Part shown: piece by piece, positions 16,435 through 26,197 of the stretch
Layout: each line of letters begins with the position of its first letter
Numbering within the stretch: the stretch's first letter is position 1
Source of the DNA: an uncultured Eubacteriales bacterium
GTDB taxonomy: Bacteria; Bacillota; Clostridia; Oscillospirales; Acutalibacteraceae
Reading direction: 5' to 3'
NCBI GenBank assembly: GCA_934462705.1
Contig: CAKSIH010000001.1
Span: forward strand, 62,001-126,000
Length of the DNA: 64,000 bases
Position numbers and translations under genes: made by a program
Notes under the pieces: model-generated
What the model was told of the DNA's origin: nothing
The model's input: the letters and a program-made list of their open reading frames with translations, nothing else
Databases searched by the model: none

Positions 16435-17212
16435 AGGTTTTAATCTCTATTTTTTCAATTATAATTGGGGTGAGGGGTTTATCGTTTGTGTCTACTTTTA
16501 CGTCTGCTATTTTATTAACAACCTCTAGCCCCTCAAAAACTTGAGCAAAAACAGTATGTCCTTTTTGTGCTGTGTTTAGGTACCCGTCAAGATGAGGGTT
16601 TCCACCGTATTCATTATATAAATTTTTAACTTCATCTGTAACCTTAGACATGTCAATTGTGCCGCCATAGTTTTGTGTAAACACTTTTGGATTAGATTTA
16701 TATACCTTATACGCATATTCAGCATTATCCCAGCCTGAAAAGCTTTCTTTACCGCCTTGATTTATAAAAAATTGGCTACCATTTGTGTTTTTGCCGCTAT
16801 TGGCCATGGCAACAGCACCAGTTATATTGAATAAGTTTGGACTAAATTCATCTTCAAAGGGTTTCCCCCAAATGCTTTCGCCACCAGTTCCATTACCATT
16901 TGGGTCACCGCCTTGAATCATAAAGTCTTTTATTACCCTGTGAAATGAAAGACCATTATAATAACCATTTTTTGAGTGTGTTATAAAGTTTTCAGTAGCC
17001 TTTGGAGCTTCGCTTTTGAAAAAACGCAGTTTGATTTCTCCTAAGCTTGTTGTCATAACAGCAATTTCTTCGCCTTTTTCAGGCATATCTAGCTGATATC
17101 CAACTGAATTTTTAACATTTTGAGGCTCAGCATTTCCCGAAGAGCAACCGTACAAACCTATTATAGGAGTTAAACCCATTAACACAAGTTTTTTGAATAA
17201 AGATACTTTCAT
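16427..17212 (-). CDS. Cyclophilin-type peptidyl-prolyl isomerase, lipoprotein
   Basis: Predicted extracellular, membrane-anchored prolyl isomerase that helps fold exported proteins. A signal peptide ends in a lipobox (LYGC, lipidated Cys near residue 23 of the chosen start). The cyclophilin domain follows with FHRVIKDFMIQGGDP, the GSQFFIN motif and HTVFAQVFEGLEVV. The active-site Arg, Phe and Gln residues appear present. I chose the ATG at 17210-17212 (MKVSLFKK), with AAAGGA upstream; a longer ATG start at 17233 lacks a ribosome site. It is the first gene of a three-gene operon with the two small membrane proteins. Confidence 0.93.
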   Translation of the reverse strand: MKVSLFKKLVLMGLTPIIGLYGCSSGNAEPQNVKNSVGYQLDMPEKGEEIAVMTTSLGEIKLRFFKSEAPKATENFITHSKNGYYNGLSFHRVIKDFMIQGGDPNGNGTGGESIWGKPFEDEFSPNLFNITGAVAMANSGKNTNGSQFFINQGGKESFSGWDNAEYAYKVYKSNPKVFTQNYGGTIDMSKVTDEVKNLYNEYGGNPHLDGYLNTAQKGHTVFAQVFEGLEVVNKIADVKVDTNDKPLTPIIIEKIEIKTYE

Positions 17213-17354
17213 AAGAATTGATAATCCTTTCATTATTATTATAGTTTTTATTTTAGAACATTTTATTTAATAATTCAATAGAGGAATTTTAATAGTAATA
17301 AAGCTAAGATATATTTGCATATAGATTACCATACGAACAATGGGAGGAAACAAA

Positions 17355-18329
17355 ATGATAGACTTTTATCCGGAAGGATGGCTTATTGACACCTTAGAAA
17401 ACAGATTGGCAATGCAGTCTGCATCTAATTTAGCTGAGGCATATAGCGAAAAAAGAATCTTGGAAGCAAGGGCGATGGTATGTGATGGAGATCACAATTT
17501 AATAGTTGACCTTGGATGCATGAAAGGGATTATACCTCGTGAAGAAGGAGCAATTGGGATAAAGGAAGGTACTGTAAGGGATATTGCAGTTATATCACGG
17601 GTAAATAGACCGGTATGCTTTATTATAACAGGGTTTAAAAAAGGGATCGATGGCAGAAATATAGCTCTACTATCTAGAAGGGAAGCCCAGATTATATGCT
17701 GGGAACAATTTTTAAGGCATTTAAATATAGGCGACATTATAGATGCAAAGGTTACACATCTTGAGCCATTTGGCGCTTTTGCAGATATAGGTTGCGGAAT
17801 AGTTTCACTTCTTCCGATTGACACTATTTCAGTATCCAGAATAGATCATCCGAGAGAGAGATTTTCTGTGGGAATGGATATAAAGGTTGTAGTAAAATCT
17901 ATTGATAACGGGAGAATAGGCTTAACGCACAAGGAGCTGTTGGGAACTTGGGAACAAAATGCAGCATTTTTTTCAACTGGCGAAACAGTTGCAGGTATTA
18001 TAAGGTCTATCGAATCATATGGTGCTTTTGTGGAATTGTCTCCGAATCTTGCAGGTCTTGCAGAGCCTAAAGAAGGCATAAGACCTGGACAACAGGCAAG
18101 TGTTTATATAAAAAATATTATTCCGTCAAGAATGAAGATAAAACTAATTATAATCGACACATTTGATTATGACTATAAAGCAAGTAGTCCACAGTATTTT
18201 TATACGGGCAACCATATGGATAGGTTTCAATATTCTCCACAGAGCTCGGAGCGTGTTGTTGAAAGTATATTTAGTAGCGAAGCGACGTCTGTTGGAGAAG
18301 ATAAAGAGTGCGAATATATATATACATAA
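17355..18329 (+). CDS. S1 RNA-binding domain protein (ribosomal protein S1-like)
   Basis: About 324 residues with three S1/OB-fold segments: residues ~40-105 (LIVDLGCMKGIIPREE), ~122-190 (IDAKVTHLEPFGAFADIGCG) and ~206-270 (AGIIRSIESYGAFVELSPN). The C-terminal ~50 residues are polar and look disordered. It is shorter than the four- to six-domain ribosomal protein S1, and resembles the S1-like proteins of clostridia whose role in translation or RNA turnover is not settled. The ATG at 17355 is chosen because GGGAGG lies eight bases upstream; the frame itself opens at 17340. A terminator follows. Confidence 0.88.
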   Translation: MIDFYPEGWLIDTLENRLAMQSASNLAEAYSEKRILEARAMVCDGDHNLIVDLGCMKGIIPREEGAIGIKEGTVRDIAVISRVNRPVCFIITGFKKGIDGRNIALLSRREAQIICWEQFLRHLNIGDIIDAKVTHLEPFGAFADIGCGIVSLLPIDTISVSRIDHPRERFSVGMDIKVVVKSIDNGRIGLTHKELLGTWEQNAAFFSTGETVAGIIRSIESYGAFVELSPNLAGLAEPKEGIRPGQQASVYIKNIIPSRMKIKLIIIDTFDYDYKASSPQYFYTGNHMDRFQYSPQSSERVVESIFSSEATSVGEDKECEYIYT

Positions 18330-18365
18330 AAAGAGGGTAGATCCTTTTGGGTCTATCCTCTTTTT
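18328..18365 (+). terminator. Intrinsic terminator after the S1-domain gene
   Basis: A 17-bp stem with two G-T pairs (18328-18344 with 18349-18365, loop TTTT) ends in TTTTT directly after the stop codon. Confidence 0.85.
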
Positions 18366-18411
18366 GGCTATTCAGTTAAGTTAATTAATTTTTATGGCAT
18401 ATAAGCTAAAT

Positions 18412-18978
18412 TTATTTATGTGGAAGCTTAGGACCATTAGGGGGAATGATTAATTTAGGACGTATTTTTAGCACATACATAATTGTAACTACATGAATTG
18501 AGTAATCGTACATTAAAAATACAATGTTAGAGAAAATTAACATAAGATACGGAAGGGGTATTCCTTCTATTACTATTGTATCTTGCGGAATGAGAAGTAT
18601 ATTTACAGCAATTAAATACGATAAAATAGTAGTTGTGTTGAAGATTAAAAACTTTATAATTAATCTTAAAAACTTAAATTTTAATTTTGACAAGGCAAAT
18701 TTCAAAATAGGATAGTAACCCAAAAACAGTATAAACAAAATTACAGCTTCCTTGTCAGCTGCTAAAATAATGGATAGCAAAGATGTTACAATATAGGAAT
18801 AAAAAGCATGCTTGCAGCCGACTTCTATTATTATAGGTAGAAGCAAGGCTCCGGAAATAGCAGGTAGGGCATATGTACCTATTGGAATTATGCCAGTTAA
18901 AATCATTGTAACACCGGAAAGAGCTGATATAATTGAACAAAAGGCCAGCCGATAACTTTTTTGCACTAATTTCACCAT
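18412..18978 (-). CDS. Integral membrane protein of unknown function
   Basis: A 188-residue hydrophobic protein with about five predicted helices. It opens with RLAFCSIISALSGVTMILTG, contains a YALPAISGALLLPIIIE segment, and ends in a short basic tail rich in Pro and Lys. The N-terminal pattern (a small helix followed by an Ala-Leu-Pro loop) loosely recalls ECF-transporter S components, but there is no supporting energizing module nearby and I do not assign it. It follows the J-domain gene after 13 bases and is probably in the same operon. Confidence 0.65.
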   Translation of the reverse strand: MVKLVQKSYRLAFCSIISALSGVTMILTGIIPIGTYALPAISGALLLPIIIEVGCKHAFYSYIVTSLLSIILAADKEAVILFILFLGYYPILKFALSKLKFKFLRLIIKFLIFNTTTILSYLIAVNILLIPQDTIVIEGIPLPYLMLIFSNIVFLMYDYSIHVVTIMYVLKIRPKLIIPPNGPKLPHK

Positions 18979-18991
18979 CCAAAATAAAATT

Positions 18992-19609
18992 TTAGCAGCA
19001 TCTTATTATATCTCCACCCATACATTCACAACAACAATCTGCGCACAACAAAGATGTACATACATCACAAGCACTACAGCCACATCCCAATGGAAGTGGA
19101 TTTATACGGGGGCTTTCAAAATTCCCCTGACGGTCGTTTTTTAATTTATTTAGCGCAGCGGCATACTCTCCGTTGCTAGGATCCATATTACATGCATCGG
19201 AGAAGTTTTTATATGCCTCTTCAAGCCAACCCTTTTTATATAAAATGCTTCCTTTAAGAAAATACCATTCTGCATCTCTTATGCTTTGAGGAACGCCATT
19301 TAATATTTGTTCAGCATCAGTTATTCTATCCTCTATTATAAGTTTCCTCACATCACTATATGCACTTCCATGAGATTCATAATTTTCATAAGATGTATTA
19401 TTTTCAGGTATGGGTGTAGTTTTCCTTTCGTCCATTATTTGATCGTAAGCTGATATAATGGTTTTCATTTTTTCCGCAGCGAACTCTTTTAACTGACTAT
19501 CTTCATAATTGACAGGATCATATTTTATTGCAAGTTTTTTATAAGCTGCACGTATTTCGTCATCAGACGCATCTCTTTCAACGCCTAAAAATCTATATGG
19601 ATCATTCAC
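18992..19609 (-). CDS. J-domain-like protein with altered HPD motif, TPR-like middle and Cys-rich tail
   Basis: About 205 residues. The N-terminal ~65 residues follow a DnaJ J-domain (NDPYRFLGVERDASDDEIRAAY). However, where J-domains have HPD this one reads KYDPVNYED, so the essential His is missing. The middle (about 110-160) has TPR-like helices, for example AEWYFLKGSILYKKGWLEEA. The C-terminus is rich in cysteine (CGCSACDVC and CADCCCECMGG, about 13 Cys), suggesting metal binding. The GTG at 19607-19609 is preferred (MNDPYRFLG) and overlaps the DUF5685 gene by 8 bases. J-protein/DUF5685 pairs are common in clostridia. Activation of DnaK is doubtful. Confidence 0.85.
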   Translation of the reverse strand: MNDPYRFLGVERDASDDEIRAAYKKLAIKYDPVNYEDSQLKEFAAEKMKTIISAYDQIMDERKTTPIPENNTSYENYESHGSAYSDVRKLIIEDRITDAEQILNGVPQSIRDAEWYFLKGSILYKKGWLEEAYKNFSDACNMDPSNGEYAAALNKLKNDRQGNFESPRINPLPLGCGCSACDVCTSLLCADCCCECMGGDIIRCC

Positions 19610-20480
19610 AAATATCACTCTTTTCTTTATTTAATACCTTTTTCTGTGTTTCTTGCAATCCGTAATAAATGACATTATCAAGGACATCTTTAAACTTATG
19701 AATGTCTAATAAATTATATGCGCTTATAAGTCTACCAAGGGTGTGGTTTAAAACAGGTTCAATTTTATGGTTTAATTCGCTATGTGACATAAGTTTTTGC
19801 AAGTTAAATACTTTTATAAACGGATTAAAATTATTACACTTAAAATCTTTTTCAAGGTCATCAGCTGCATCTATAAGGTATATCCACCTGCCAAGAAAGT
19901 AACCAAATTCTTTTAAAATTACTTTTTGTTTGATATCTGAGGACAACAACTCAGCAATGTAAGATAATATTAAAGCTGAAGGTTCGGCACATGAATCTAT
20001 GCTTGCATCCGGATTTGATTCAGCCATTTTCTGCGTTTGCATTTGTTTTCCAATAAATTCATCGATATTTACAAACTTTTTACGAGCCTTTTTGTAAGAT
20101 CGATTCAAAAGTTTTAGCAGAAAATATGCACATGATTTCTTAAAAAACTTTGAATCATTAATATCATCCATCAATTTATAGTGTGTAAGTATTATTGATA
20201 CAGAAGAAGCAAAGGCTATTTCATAAGATTTTTCATTACAGAAAGAACACCTTTTTAATGGGTTTAATGGACAATGAGACGAGGAAAATTTAAAATTGTC
20301 TTTGTTTGAAAGAGAAAGTGCAAGCATGGCTAAAAAGGTGGAATCATAGCTCAAGGTAAACCTTGTTATTTTTCCAAAAGACTTTCCCATGTATTTGCAA
20401 ATACTACAGTAAATGCTTTTGTACTCGGAAAAATGTTTTATTTTTAATTCAGGTTTGTAAATTCTTATATATCCAAACAA
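19602..20480 (-). CDS. DUF5685 family protein
   Basis: A 292-residue mainly helical protein of the DUF5685 family, recognised from the start MFGYIRIYKPELKIK, the IYCSICKYMGKSFG cysteine pair, the LNPLKRCSFC pair, and the YLIDAADDLEKD segment. The D-rich helix recalls the metal-binding motifs of all-alpha isoprenoid-synthase folds, but no function is established. It is translationally coupled to the J-domain-like gene through an 8-base overlap, which suggests that they act together. The gene is first in its operon, facing an AT-rich leader of about 80 bases. Confidence 0.85.
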   Translation of the reverse strand: MFGYIRIYKPELKIKHFSEYKSIYCSICKYMGKSFGKITRFTLSYDSTFLAMLALSLSNKDNFKFSSSHCPLNPLKRCSFCNEKSYEIAFASSVSIILTHYKLMDDINDSKFFKKSCAYFLLKLLNRSYKKARKKFVNIDEFIGKQMQTQKMAESNPDASIDSCAEPSALILSYIAELLSSDIKQKVILKEFGYFLGRWIYLIDAADDLEKDFKCNNFNPFIKVFNLQKLMSHSELNHKIEPVLNHTLGRLISAYNLLDIHKFKDVLDNVIYYGLQETQKKVLNKEKSDICE

Positions 20481-20561
20481 ATAATCACTCTTCCAAATAA
20501 AATTTATTAATTTTATTTTACTATATTATTGTCCCTTAAAAATAAACTTTGTGTTAACTTT

Positions 20562-23396
20562 TTATTTTAAGAATGATTTTAAGTATTTTCCTGTATATGA
20601 ATTTTCTACTTTGCAAATATTTTCAGGGGTACCTTTAGCAACGACATAGCCACCATTATTACCGCCCTCAGGTCCTAAATCAATAATATAATCTGCAGTT
20701 TTAATAATGTCCAGGTTGTGCTCTATTATAACAACAGTATTGCCGGTATCAGTAAGCTTTTGCAAAATATTAATTAAATTGTGAACATCAGCAGTATGAA
20801 GCCCCGTCGTAGGTTCATCTAAGATATAAATAGTTTTTCCTGTGGGCCTTTTTGAGAGCTCTGTTGCAAGCTTTACACGCTGAGCTTCTCCTCCAGATAG
20901 CGTTGTAGCTGGTTGCCCAAGTTTTATATATCCAAGACCGACATCATTTAATGTTTTTATTTTCCTGTATATTTTGGGAATATTTGCAAAAAATTCCATT
21001 GCTTCCTCAACTGTCATTTCAAGCACATCGTATATTGATTTTCCTTTATATTTTATTTCTAAGGTTTCTCTGTTGTAACGTTTACCATTACAAACTTCAC
21101 ATGGAACATATACGTCGGGCAGAAAATGCATCTCTATTTTTAAAACTCCGTCACCTTGGCAAGCTTCACAACGTCCGCCGTTTACATTAAATGAAAAACG
21201 TCCACTGCTGAATCCTCTAATTTTAGCATCACTTGTGGAGGCAAATAATTCACGTATATCGGTAAAAACACCTGTGTACGTAGCAGGGTTCGATCTTGGA
21301 GTTCTTCCAATTGGAGCTTGGTTTATGTCTATTACCTTATCAAGATGTTCTATTCCCTTTATTTCTTTGTGGTCCCCAGAAATACATTTAACACGATTTA
21401 GTTTGCAAGCAAGCTCTTTATACAAAATTTCATTTATCAAAGATGATTTTCCCGATCCAGAGACTCCAGTTATACAAACAAATTTTCCAAGCGGAATATC
21501 AACACTTATATTTTTAAGGTTATTCTGTTTAGCACCTACTATTTTAAGCTTTTTTCCATTACCTTTTCGTCTTTTTTTAGGAACTTCAATTTTTTTCTTA
21601 CCGCTTAAATATTGACCTGTGATTGATTCATTGCATTTTTCAATATCATTAAAGCTTCCGCTGCAAACTACATTACCACCATGTACACCGGCGCCAGGCC
21701 CAATATCAACAATATAATCCGCGGCTTTTATGGTATCTTCATCATGCTCCACTACAATCACAGTGTTACCAATGTCACGCAAATGCTTTAACGTTTCAAT
21801 GAGTTTATCGTTATCACGCTGATGCAAACCTATGCTTGGTTCATCTAAAATATAAAGAACCCCCATGAGAGAAGAGCCAATTTGTGTTGCAAGGCGTATT
21901 CGTTGACTTTCACCGCCGGATAAAGTTCCGGAGCTTCTTGATAAGGTTAAATATTCAAGTCCCACACTTTTTAAAAAGCTAAGCCGACTTTTTATTTCTC
22001 TGATTATTTGCTCTGAAATTATTTTCTCTTTATCGTTAAGCTTAAGATTTTTAATAAACTCTAAAATATCTAAAATGGATTTATCGCATAGTTCACTTAT
22101 GTTAAGTCCATTAATTGTAACAGAAAGACTTTCCTTAGACAGTCGTTTCCCATTACATTCATCGCATGGGATGCTATTCATATAAGTTTGAATTTCTTCT
22201 TTTACAAAATTGCTTTTACTGTCCCTATATCTCCTTTCAAGATTATTAATTATTCCCTCAAACTTGGCCTTGTAAGCATAAGAACCATGTTCACTCACCC
22301 TTGCAACATCTATTCTCTCTTCACCGGTGCCATATAAAATTTTATTCACAATATCTTCTGGAAGTTTTTCTATGGGGGTGTCTAAAGAAAAACCATATTT
22401 TTGAGAAAGCCCCTTAAAATACATAAAGGCTATGCTATTACCCTCCGTAGTCCATCCGCTTGCCTTAATAGCACCTTCATTTATTGATAGTTTCTTATTT
22501 GGAATTATTAACTTAGGGTCTATTCTCATGAAATGGCCAAGACCCATACACTTTTTACATGCTCCATATGGGTTATTGAAAGAAAACATCCGTGGCGTCA
22601 TTTCATCTATACTGATTCCATGCTCCGGACAGGCATAATTTTGAGAAAAAAGGATATCTTTAGTTGAGCCATCACTGTTTATTATATTTATAGTAACTAA
22701 ACCTCCAGAAATGGATGCAGCAGCTTCAATAGAATCGGATAGCCTTGCGCGAATTCCATCCTTTATTATTAATCGATCTATTATAATTTCAATGGTGTGC
22801 TTTTTATTTTTCTCAAGATGAATATCTTCTGATAAATCTTTAATTTCTCCGTCAATTCGTACCCTAATGTAACCATCTTTTTTAGCTTTTTCAAGTTCTT
22901 TTACGTGCTCTCCTTTTCTAAGCCGTACTATTGGTGCCAGAACCTGAAATTTGGTTAAATCTTCAAATTTTAATATTCTGTCAACAATTTGGTCAACAGT
23001 TTGCTGTTTGATTTCCTTACCACAGATGGGGCAATGCAGAATGCCAATGTTTGCATATAAAAGACGGAAATAGTCATAAATTTCAGTTACAGTTCCAACT
23101 GTAGAACGAGGGTTTTTAGATGTAGTTTTTTGATCTATGGAAATAGCAGGTGAGAGGCCATCAATGCTGTCTACATTGGGCTTTTCCATCTGACCTAAAA
23201 ATTGGCGTGCGTAAGAGGACAAGGATTCAACATATCTTCGTTGTCCTTCCGCATATATGGTGTCGAAGGCAAGTGAGGATTTTCCGGATCCCGAAAGCCC
23301 GGTAAAAACTACAAGCTTGTCACGTGGAATTTTAACATCAATATTTTTCAAGTTGTGCTCTTTGGCACCCTTAACATGTATATAATTATTTGACAA
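20562..23396 (-). CDS. uvrA: Excinuclease ABC subunit A
   Basis: Damage-recognition ATPase of nucleotide excision repair, loading UvrB onto lesions. The 944-residue protein has two ABC ATPase modules. The first Walker A is GLSGSGKSSLAFD and the second GVSGSGKSSLINE. Signatures LSGGESQRIRLA and LSGGEAQRVKLA, and Walker B ILDEPSIGLH and ILDEPTTGLH, are present. Zinc-binding cysteines are visible (CPICGKE, CKKCMG, CEACQGDG, CEVCNG). It lies 18 bases downstream of uvrB, so uvrB and uvrA are probably co-transcribed, in the order B then A. Confidence 0.98.
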   Translation of the reverse strand: MSNNYIHVKGAKEHNLKNIDVKIPRDKLVVFTGLSGSGKSSLAFDTIYAEGQRRYVESLSSYARQFLGQMEKPNVDSIDGLSPAISIDQKTTSKNPRSTVGTVTEIYDYFRLLYANIGILHCPICGKEIKQQTVDQIVDRILKFEDLTKFQVLAPIVRLRKGEHVKELEKAKKDGYIRVRIDGEIKDLSEDIHLEKNKKHTIEIIIDRLIIKDGIRARLSDSIEAAASISGGLVTINIINSDGSTKDILFSQNYACPEHGISIDEMTPRMFSFNNPYGACKKCMGLGHFMRIDPKLIIPNKKLSINEGAIKASGWTTEGNSIAFMYFKGLSQKYGFSLDTPIEKLPEDIVNKILYGTGEERIDVARVSEHGSYAYKAKFEGIINNLERRYRDSKSNFVKEEIQTYMNSIPCDECNGKRLSKESLSVTINGLNISELCDKSILDILEFIKNLKLNDKEKIISEQIIREIKSRLSFLKSVGLEYLTLSRSSGTLSGGESQRIRLATQIGSSLMGVLYILDEPSIGLHQRDNDKLIETLKHLRDIGNTVIVVEHDEDTIKAADYIVDIGPGAGVHGGNVVCSGSFNDIEKCNESITGQYLSGKKKIEVPKKRRKGNGKKLKIVGAKQNNLKNISVDIPLGKFVCITGVSGSGKSSLINEILYKELACKLNRVKCISGDHKEIKGIEHLDKVIDINQAPIGRTPRSNPATYTGVFTDIRELFASTSDAKIRGFSSGRFSFNVNGGRCEACQGDGVLKIEMHFLPDVYVPCEVCNGKRYNRETLEIKYKGKSIYDVLEMTVEEAMEFFANIPKIYRKIKTLNDVGLGYIKLGQPATTLSGGEAQRVKLATELSKRPTGKTIYILDEPTTGLHTADVHNLINILQKLTDTGNTVVIIEHNLDIIKTADYIIDLGPEGGNNGGYVVAKGTPENICKVENSYTGKYLKSFLK

Positions 23397-23414
23397 ATTT
23401 TTTCTCCTTTAAAT

Positions 23415-25364
23415 TTAATTGTTTCGCAATTTATTTATTTTATCTCTTAAAAATGCTGCATGTTCAAACTCTAAAAGTTTAGCAGCATATCTCATTTCTT
23501 TTTCAAGCTCTAAAATGAGTTTTTCTTTATCCGATTTTTTCATTTTTTTCGGTATTACACTTGCATCGTGAGAGGAAATCTCAAGAATATCTGAAACCTT
23601 TTTAACTATGGTTTTAGGAGTAATACCATTTTTTAAGTTATAATCCATTTGAATTTTGCGTCTTCGTTCGGTTTCACGTATAGCGGTTTCCATCGCAGAA
23701 GTTACACTGTCTGCATACATAATAACCTGTCCATGCGCGTTTCGTGCGGCTCTGCCAATGGTCTGAATAAGAGACCGTTCAGAGCGTAAAAATCCTTCTT
23801 TATCAGCGTCTAAAATAGCAACTAACGATACTTCTGGTATATCAAGTCCCTCTCTTAAAAGGTTTATTCCGACTAAAACATCAAATTTCCCAAGTCTTAA
23901 ATCACGTATGATCTCCATTCGTTCCACGGTATCTACACCAAAATGCATATATCGAACTTTTATATCAACATCTTGCAGGTATTGAGTTAAATCTTCAGCC
24001 ATTTTTTTTGTAAGTGTAGTAACAAGTACGCGCTCCTTTTTTGAAATTCTAATATTTATTTCAGATATCAAATCATCTATTTGTCCTTCAATGGGTTTTA
24101 CAATCACCTCAGGGTCAACAAGTCCAGTAGGGCGAATGACTTGTTCAACTATTTGGCTGCTTTTTTCTTTTTCAATTTCCCCAGGAGTGGCGCTTACAAA
24201 TATAACTTGATTTATATGTGAATAAAATTCATCATAATTTAAGGGTCTATTATCATAAGCAGATGGAAGCCTGAAGCCATATTCTATTAAGTTTTCTTTC
24301 CTTGCTCTATCGCCCGCATACATTGCCCTTACTTGTGGTAGAGTTACATGAGATTCATCAATAAACATTAAAAAGTCCTTTGGAAAATAATCTAAAAGTG
24401 TAAATGGTGAGCTTCCAGGTGCTCGTCCTGAAAGAACCCTGGAGTAATTTTCTATTCCCTTGCAAAATCCAATTTCCTCTAGCATTTCGATGTCATATCT
24501 TGTGCGCTGTTCTATTCTTTGGGCTTCAATAAATTTATCATTTTCTCTAAAGAACTTTAATCTTTCTTGCAATTCATTTTCAATACCTAGAATAGCTGCG
24601 TGCATTTTTTCTTTTGGTACAATATAGTGCGACGCAGGATATATTGCAATATGCTTAATTATTGCTTTAACATCGCCTGTAAGTGGGTTTATTTCAGAAA
24701 TTCTATCTATTTCATCTCCGAAAAATTCTACACGTACAGCAGTATCATTAGATTGTGCGGGAAAGATTTCAACAATATCTCCCCGCACTCTAAATTTATT
24801 TCTAATAAAATTAACGTCATTTCTCTCGTACTGCAACTCAACAAGTTTACGCAAAAGCTCATCTCTGTTTTTTTCCATTCCAGGACGAAGTGAAATAACC
24901 ATAGTTTTATAGTCTATGGGGTTTCCAAGACTATAAATGCAGGACACGCTTGCCACAATTATAACATCGCGGCGCTCAGAAAGTGCAGATGTAGCAGAAT
25001 GACGCAGCTTGTCAATTTCATCGTTAATTGAAGAGTCCTTCTCAATATACGTGTCCGTTGACGAAATATACGCTTCAGGTTGGTAATAATCATAGTATGA
25101 AACAAAATATTCAACAGCGTTATTTGGAAAAAATTCTTTAAATTCAGAGCATAATTGTGCGGCAAGAGTTTTGTTATGTGCTAAAACAAGGGTGGGTCTG
25201 TTTAACTTTTCAATTATGTTGGCCATAGTAAATGTTTTTCCCGATCCTGTAACTCCCAAAAGCGTCTGCTCTTTGTATCCCTTATTTATTCCATCAACTA
25301 ATTTTTTTATTGCGTAAGGTTGATCCCCTGTAGGAGAATATTTAGAGTTAATTTTAAAATCCAT
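23415..25364 (-). CDS. uvrB: Excinuclease ABC subunit B
   Basis: DNA-loading helicase-like subunit of nucleotide excision repair. Walker A GVTGSGKTFT lies near residue 40. The beta-hairpin region (SYYDYYQPEAY) and motifs FIDESH, RQT-type SATPG, and IGRAARN are visible. A C-terminal UVR motif (EKEMRYAAKLLEFEHAAFLRD) contacts UvrA and UvrC. The ATG at 25362-25364 (MDFKINSKYSPTGDQP) is chosen since GGTGAT lies six bases upstream. It starts 12 bases after the radC stop, giving a radC-uvrB-uvrA operon. No uvrC gene is in the window. Confidence 0.98.
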   Translation of the reverse strand: MDFKINSKYSPTGDQPYAIKKLVDGINKGYKEQTLLGVTGSGKTFTMANIIEKLNRPTLVLAHNKTLAAQLCSEFKEFFPNNAVEYFVSYYDYYQPEAYISSTDTYIEKDSSINDEIDKLRHSATSALSERRDVIIVASVSCIYSLGNPIDYKTMVISLRPGMEKNRDELLRKLVELQYERNDVNFIRNKFRVRGDIVEIFPAQSNDTAVRVEFFGDEIDRISEINPLTGDVKAIIKHIAIYPASHYIVPKEKMHAAILGIENELQERLKFFRENDKFIEAQRIEQRTRYDIEMLEEIGFCKGIENYSRVLSGRAPGSSPFTLLDYFPKDFLMFIDESHVTLPQVRAMYAGDRARKENLIEYGFRLPSAYDNRPLNYDEFYSHINQVIFVSATPGEIEKEKSSQIVEQVIRPTGLVDPEVIVKPIEGQIDDLISEINIRISKKERVLVTTLTKKMAEDLTQYLQDVDIKVRYMHFGVDTVERMEIIRDLRLGKFDVLVGINLLREGLDIPEVSLVAILDADKEGFLRSERSLIQTIGRAARNAHGQVIMYADSVTSAMETAIRETERRRKIQMDYNLKNGITPKTIVKKVSDILEISSHDASVIPKKMKKSDKEKLILELEKEMRYAAKLLEFEHAAFLRDKINKLRNN

Positions 25365-25376
25365 ATATATCACCTT

Positions 25377-26069
25377 CTACAACTTAAAGATATCCTTACC
25401 AAGTTCAGTTTCAGATATGGCAACGCAGTCATTATCGGCTACAATGATATGATCTAAAAGTTTAACATTGACAATTCTTAAAACATCTTTTAAAGCCGCT
25501 GTAGTTTTCAAGTCATTTCTTGAAGGTAGAGCAATACCACTTGGATGATTATGAACTAAAACGGCTTTACTTGCTCCATAATCGGAAGCAAGTTTAATAA
25601 TTTTTTGAATGTAAACGTCAACGAAGTTTACGTTGCCATTGCCTATAATACCAGAAAATAGCAACTTCATTTTTATGTCAAGCAAAATGAGCATTATTTT
25701 TTCTTCCGATCTGCCAATAAAATTATTTATAGCCATCTTTCTAATTGAATCCATATCCATTATTTTATTACGGTTATTGTGTTTGTCCAGTAAGTAAATT
25801 CTTGATATCTCTGGTATTAATTTTAACAAAATAGCGCTATTATATCCAATCCACTTTATATTTATTAAATCTTCTAATGGAGCATCAAATACTGAAGATA
25901 TAGAGCCAAAAGTACCGATTAAATCATGCGCAATATCGTTTGTATTTCTTTGAGAAAATACATAAAATAGAAATAACTCAATTAATTCATGTTGTTCAAG
26001 ACCGTCCGCACCGTATTTTATAAACTTATTTCTAAGACGGTTTCTGTGGCCGTTGTGATCCTTAGGCAT
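25377..26069 (-). CDS. radC: RadC family JAB-domain protein
   Basis: A 230-residue RadC/UPF0758 protein: an N-terminal helix-hairpin-helix part (HELIELFLFY) and a C-terminal JAB/MPN metalloprotease-like domain. The metal motif VHNHPSGIALPSRNDLKTT (HxHP...S...D) is intact. Biochemical function is unsettled; a role in recombination or repair is only traditional naming. Its position directly upstream of uvrB and uvrA agrees with a DNA-maintenance setting but does not prove it. Confidence 0.93.
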   Translation of the reverse strand: MPKDHNGHRNRLRNKFIKYGADGLEQHELIELFLFYVFSQRNTNDIAHDLIGTFGSISSVFDAPLEDLINIKWIGYNSAILLKLIPEISRIYLLDKHNNRNKIMDMDSIRKMAINNFIGRSEEKIMLILLDIKMKLLFSGIIGNGNVNFVDVYIQKIIKLASDYGASKAVLVHNHPSGIALPSRNDLKTTAALKDVLRIVNVKLLDHIIVADNDCVAISETELGKDIFKL

Positions 26070-26197
26070 TATATCACCATCCTTTAGATTTTAATATCAT
26101 ACAAAAATTTATAACTATATTATACAACAAATGTGCATTTTTGAAAAGTATTCAAATTTAAATTTAAATGATATAATTAAAATGGGTGATAAGTTTT

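Noticed and set aside
18412..18978. ECF transporter S component
   Set aside because: Only a loose helix pattern; no family motif and no energizing-module genes nearby, so it is left as a membrane protein of unknown function.
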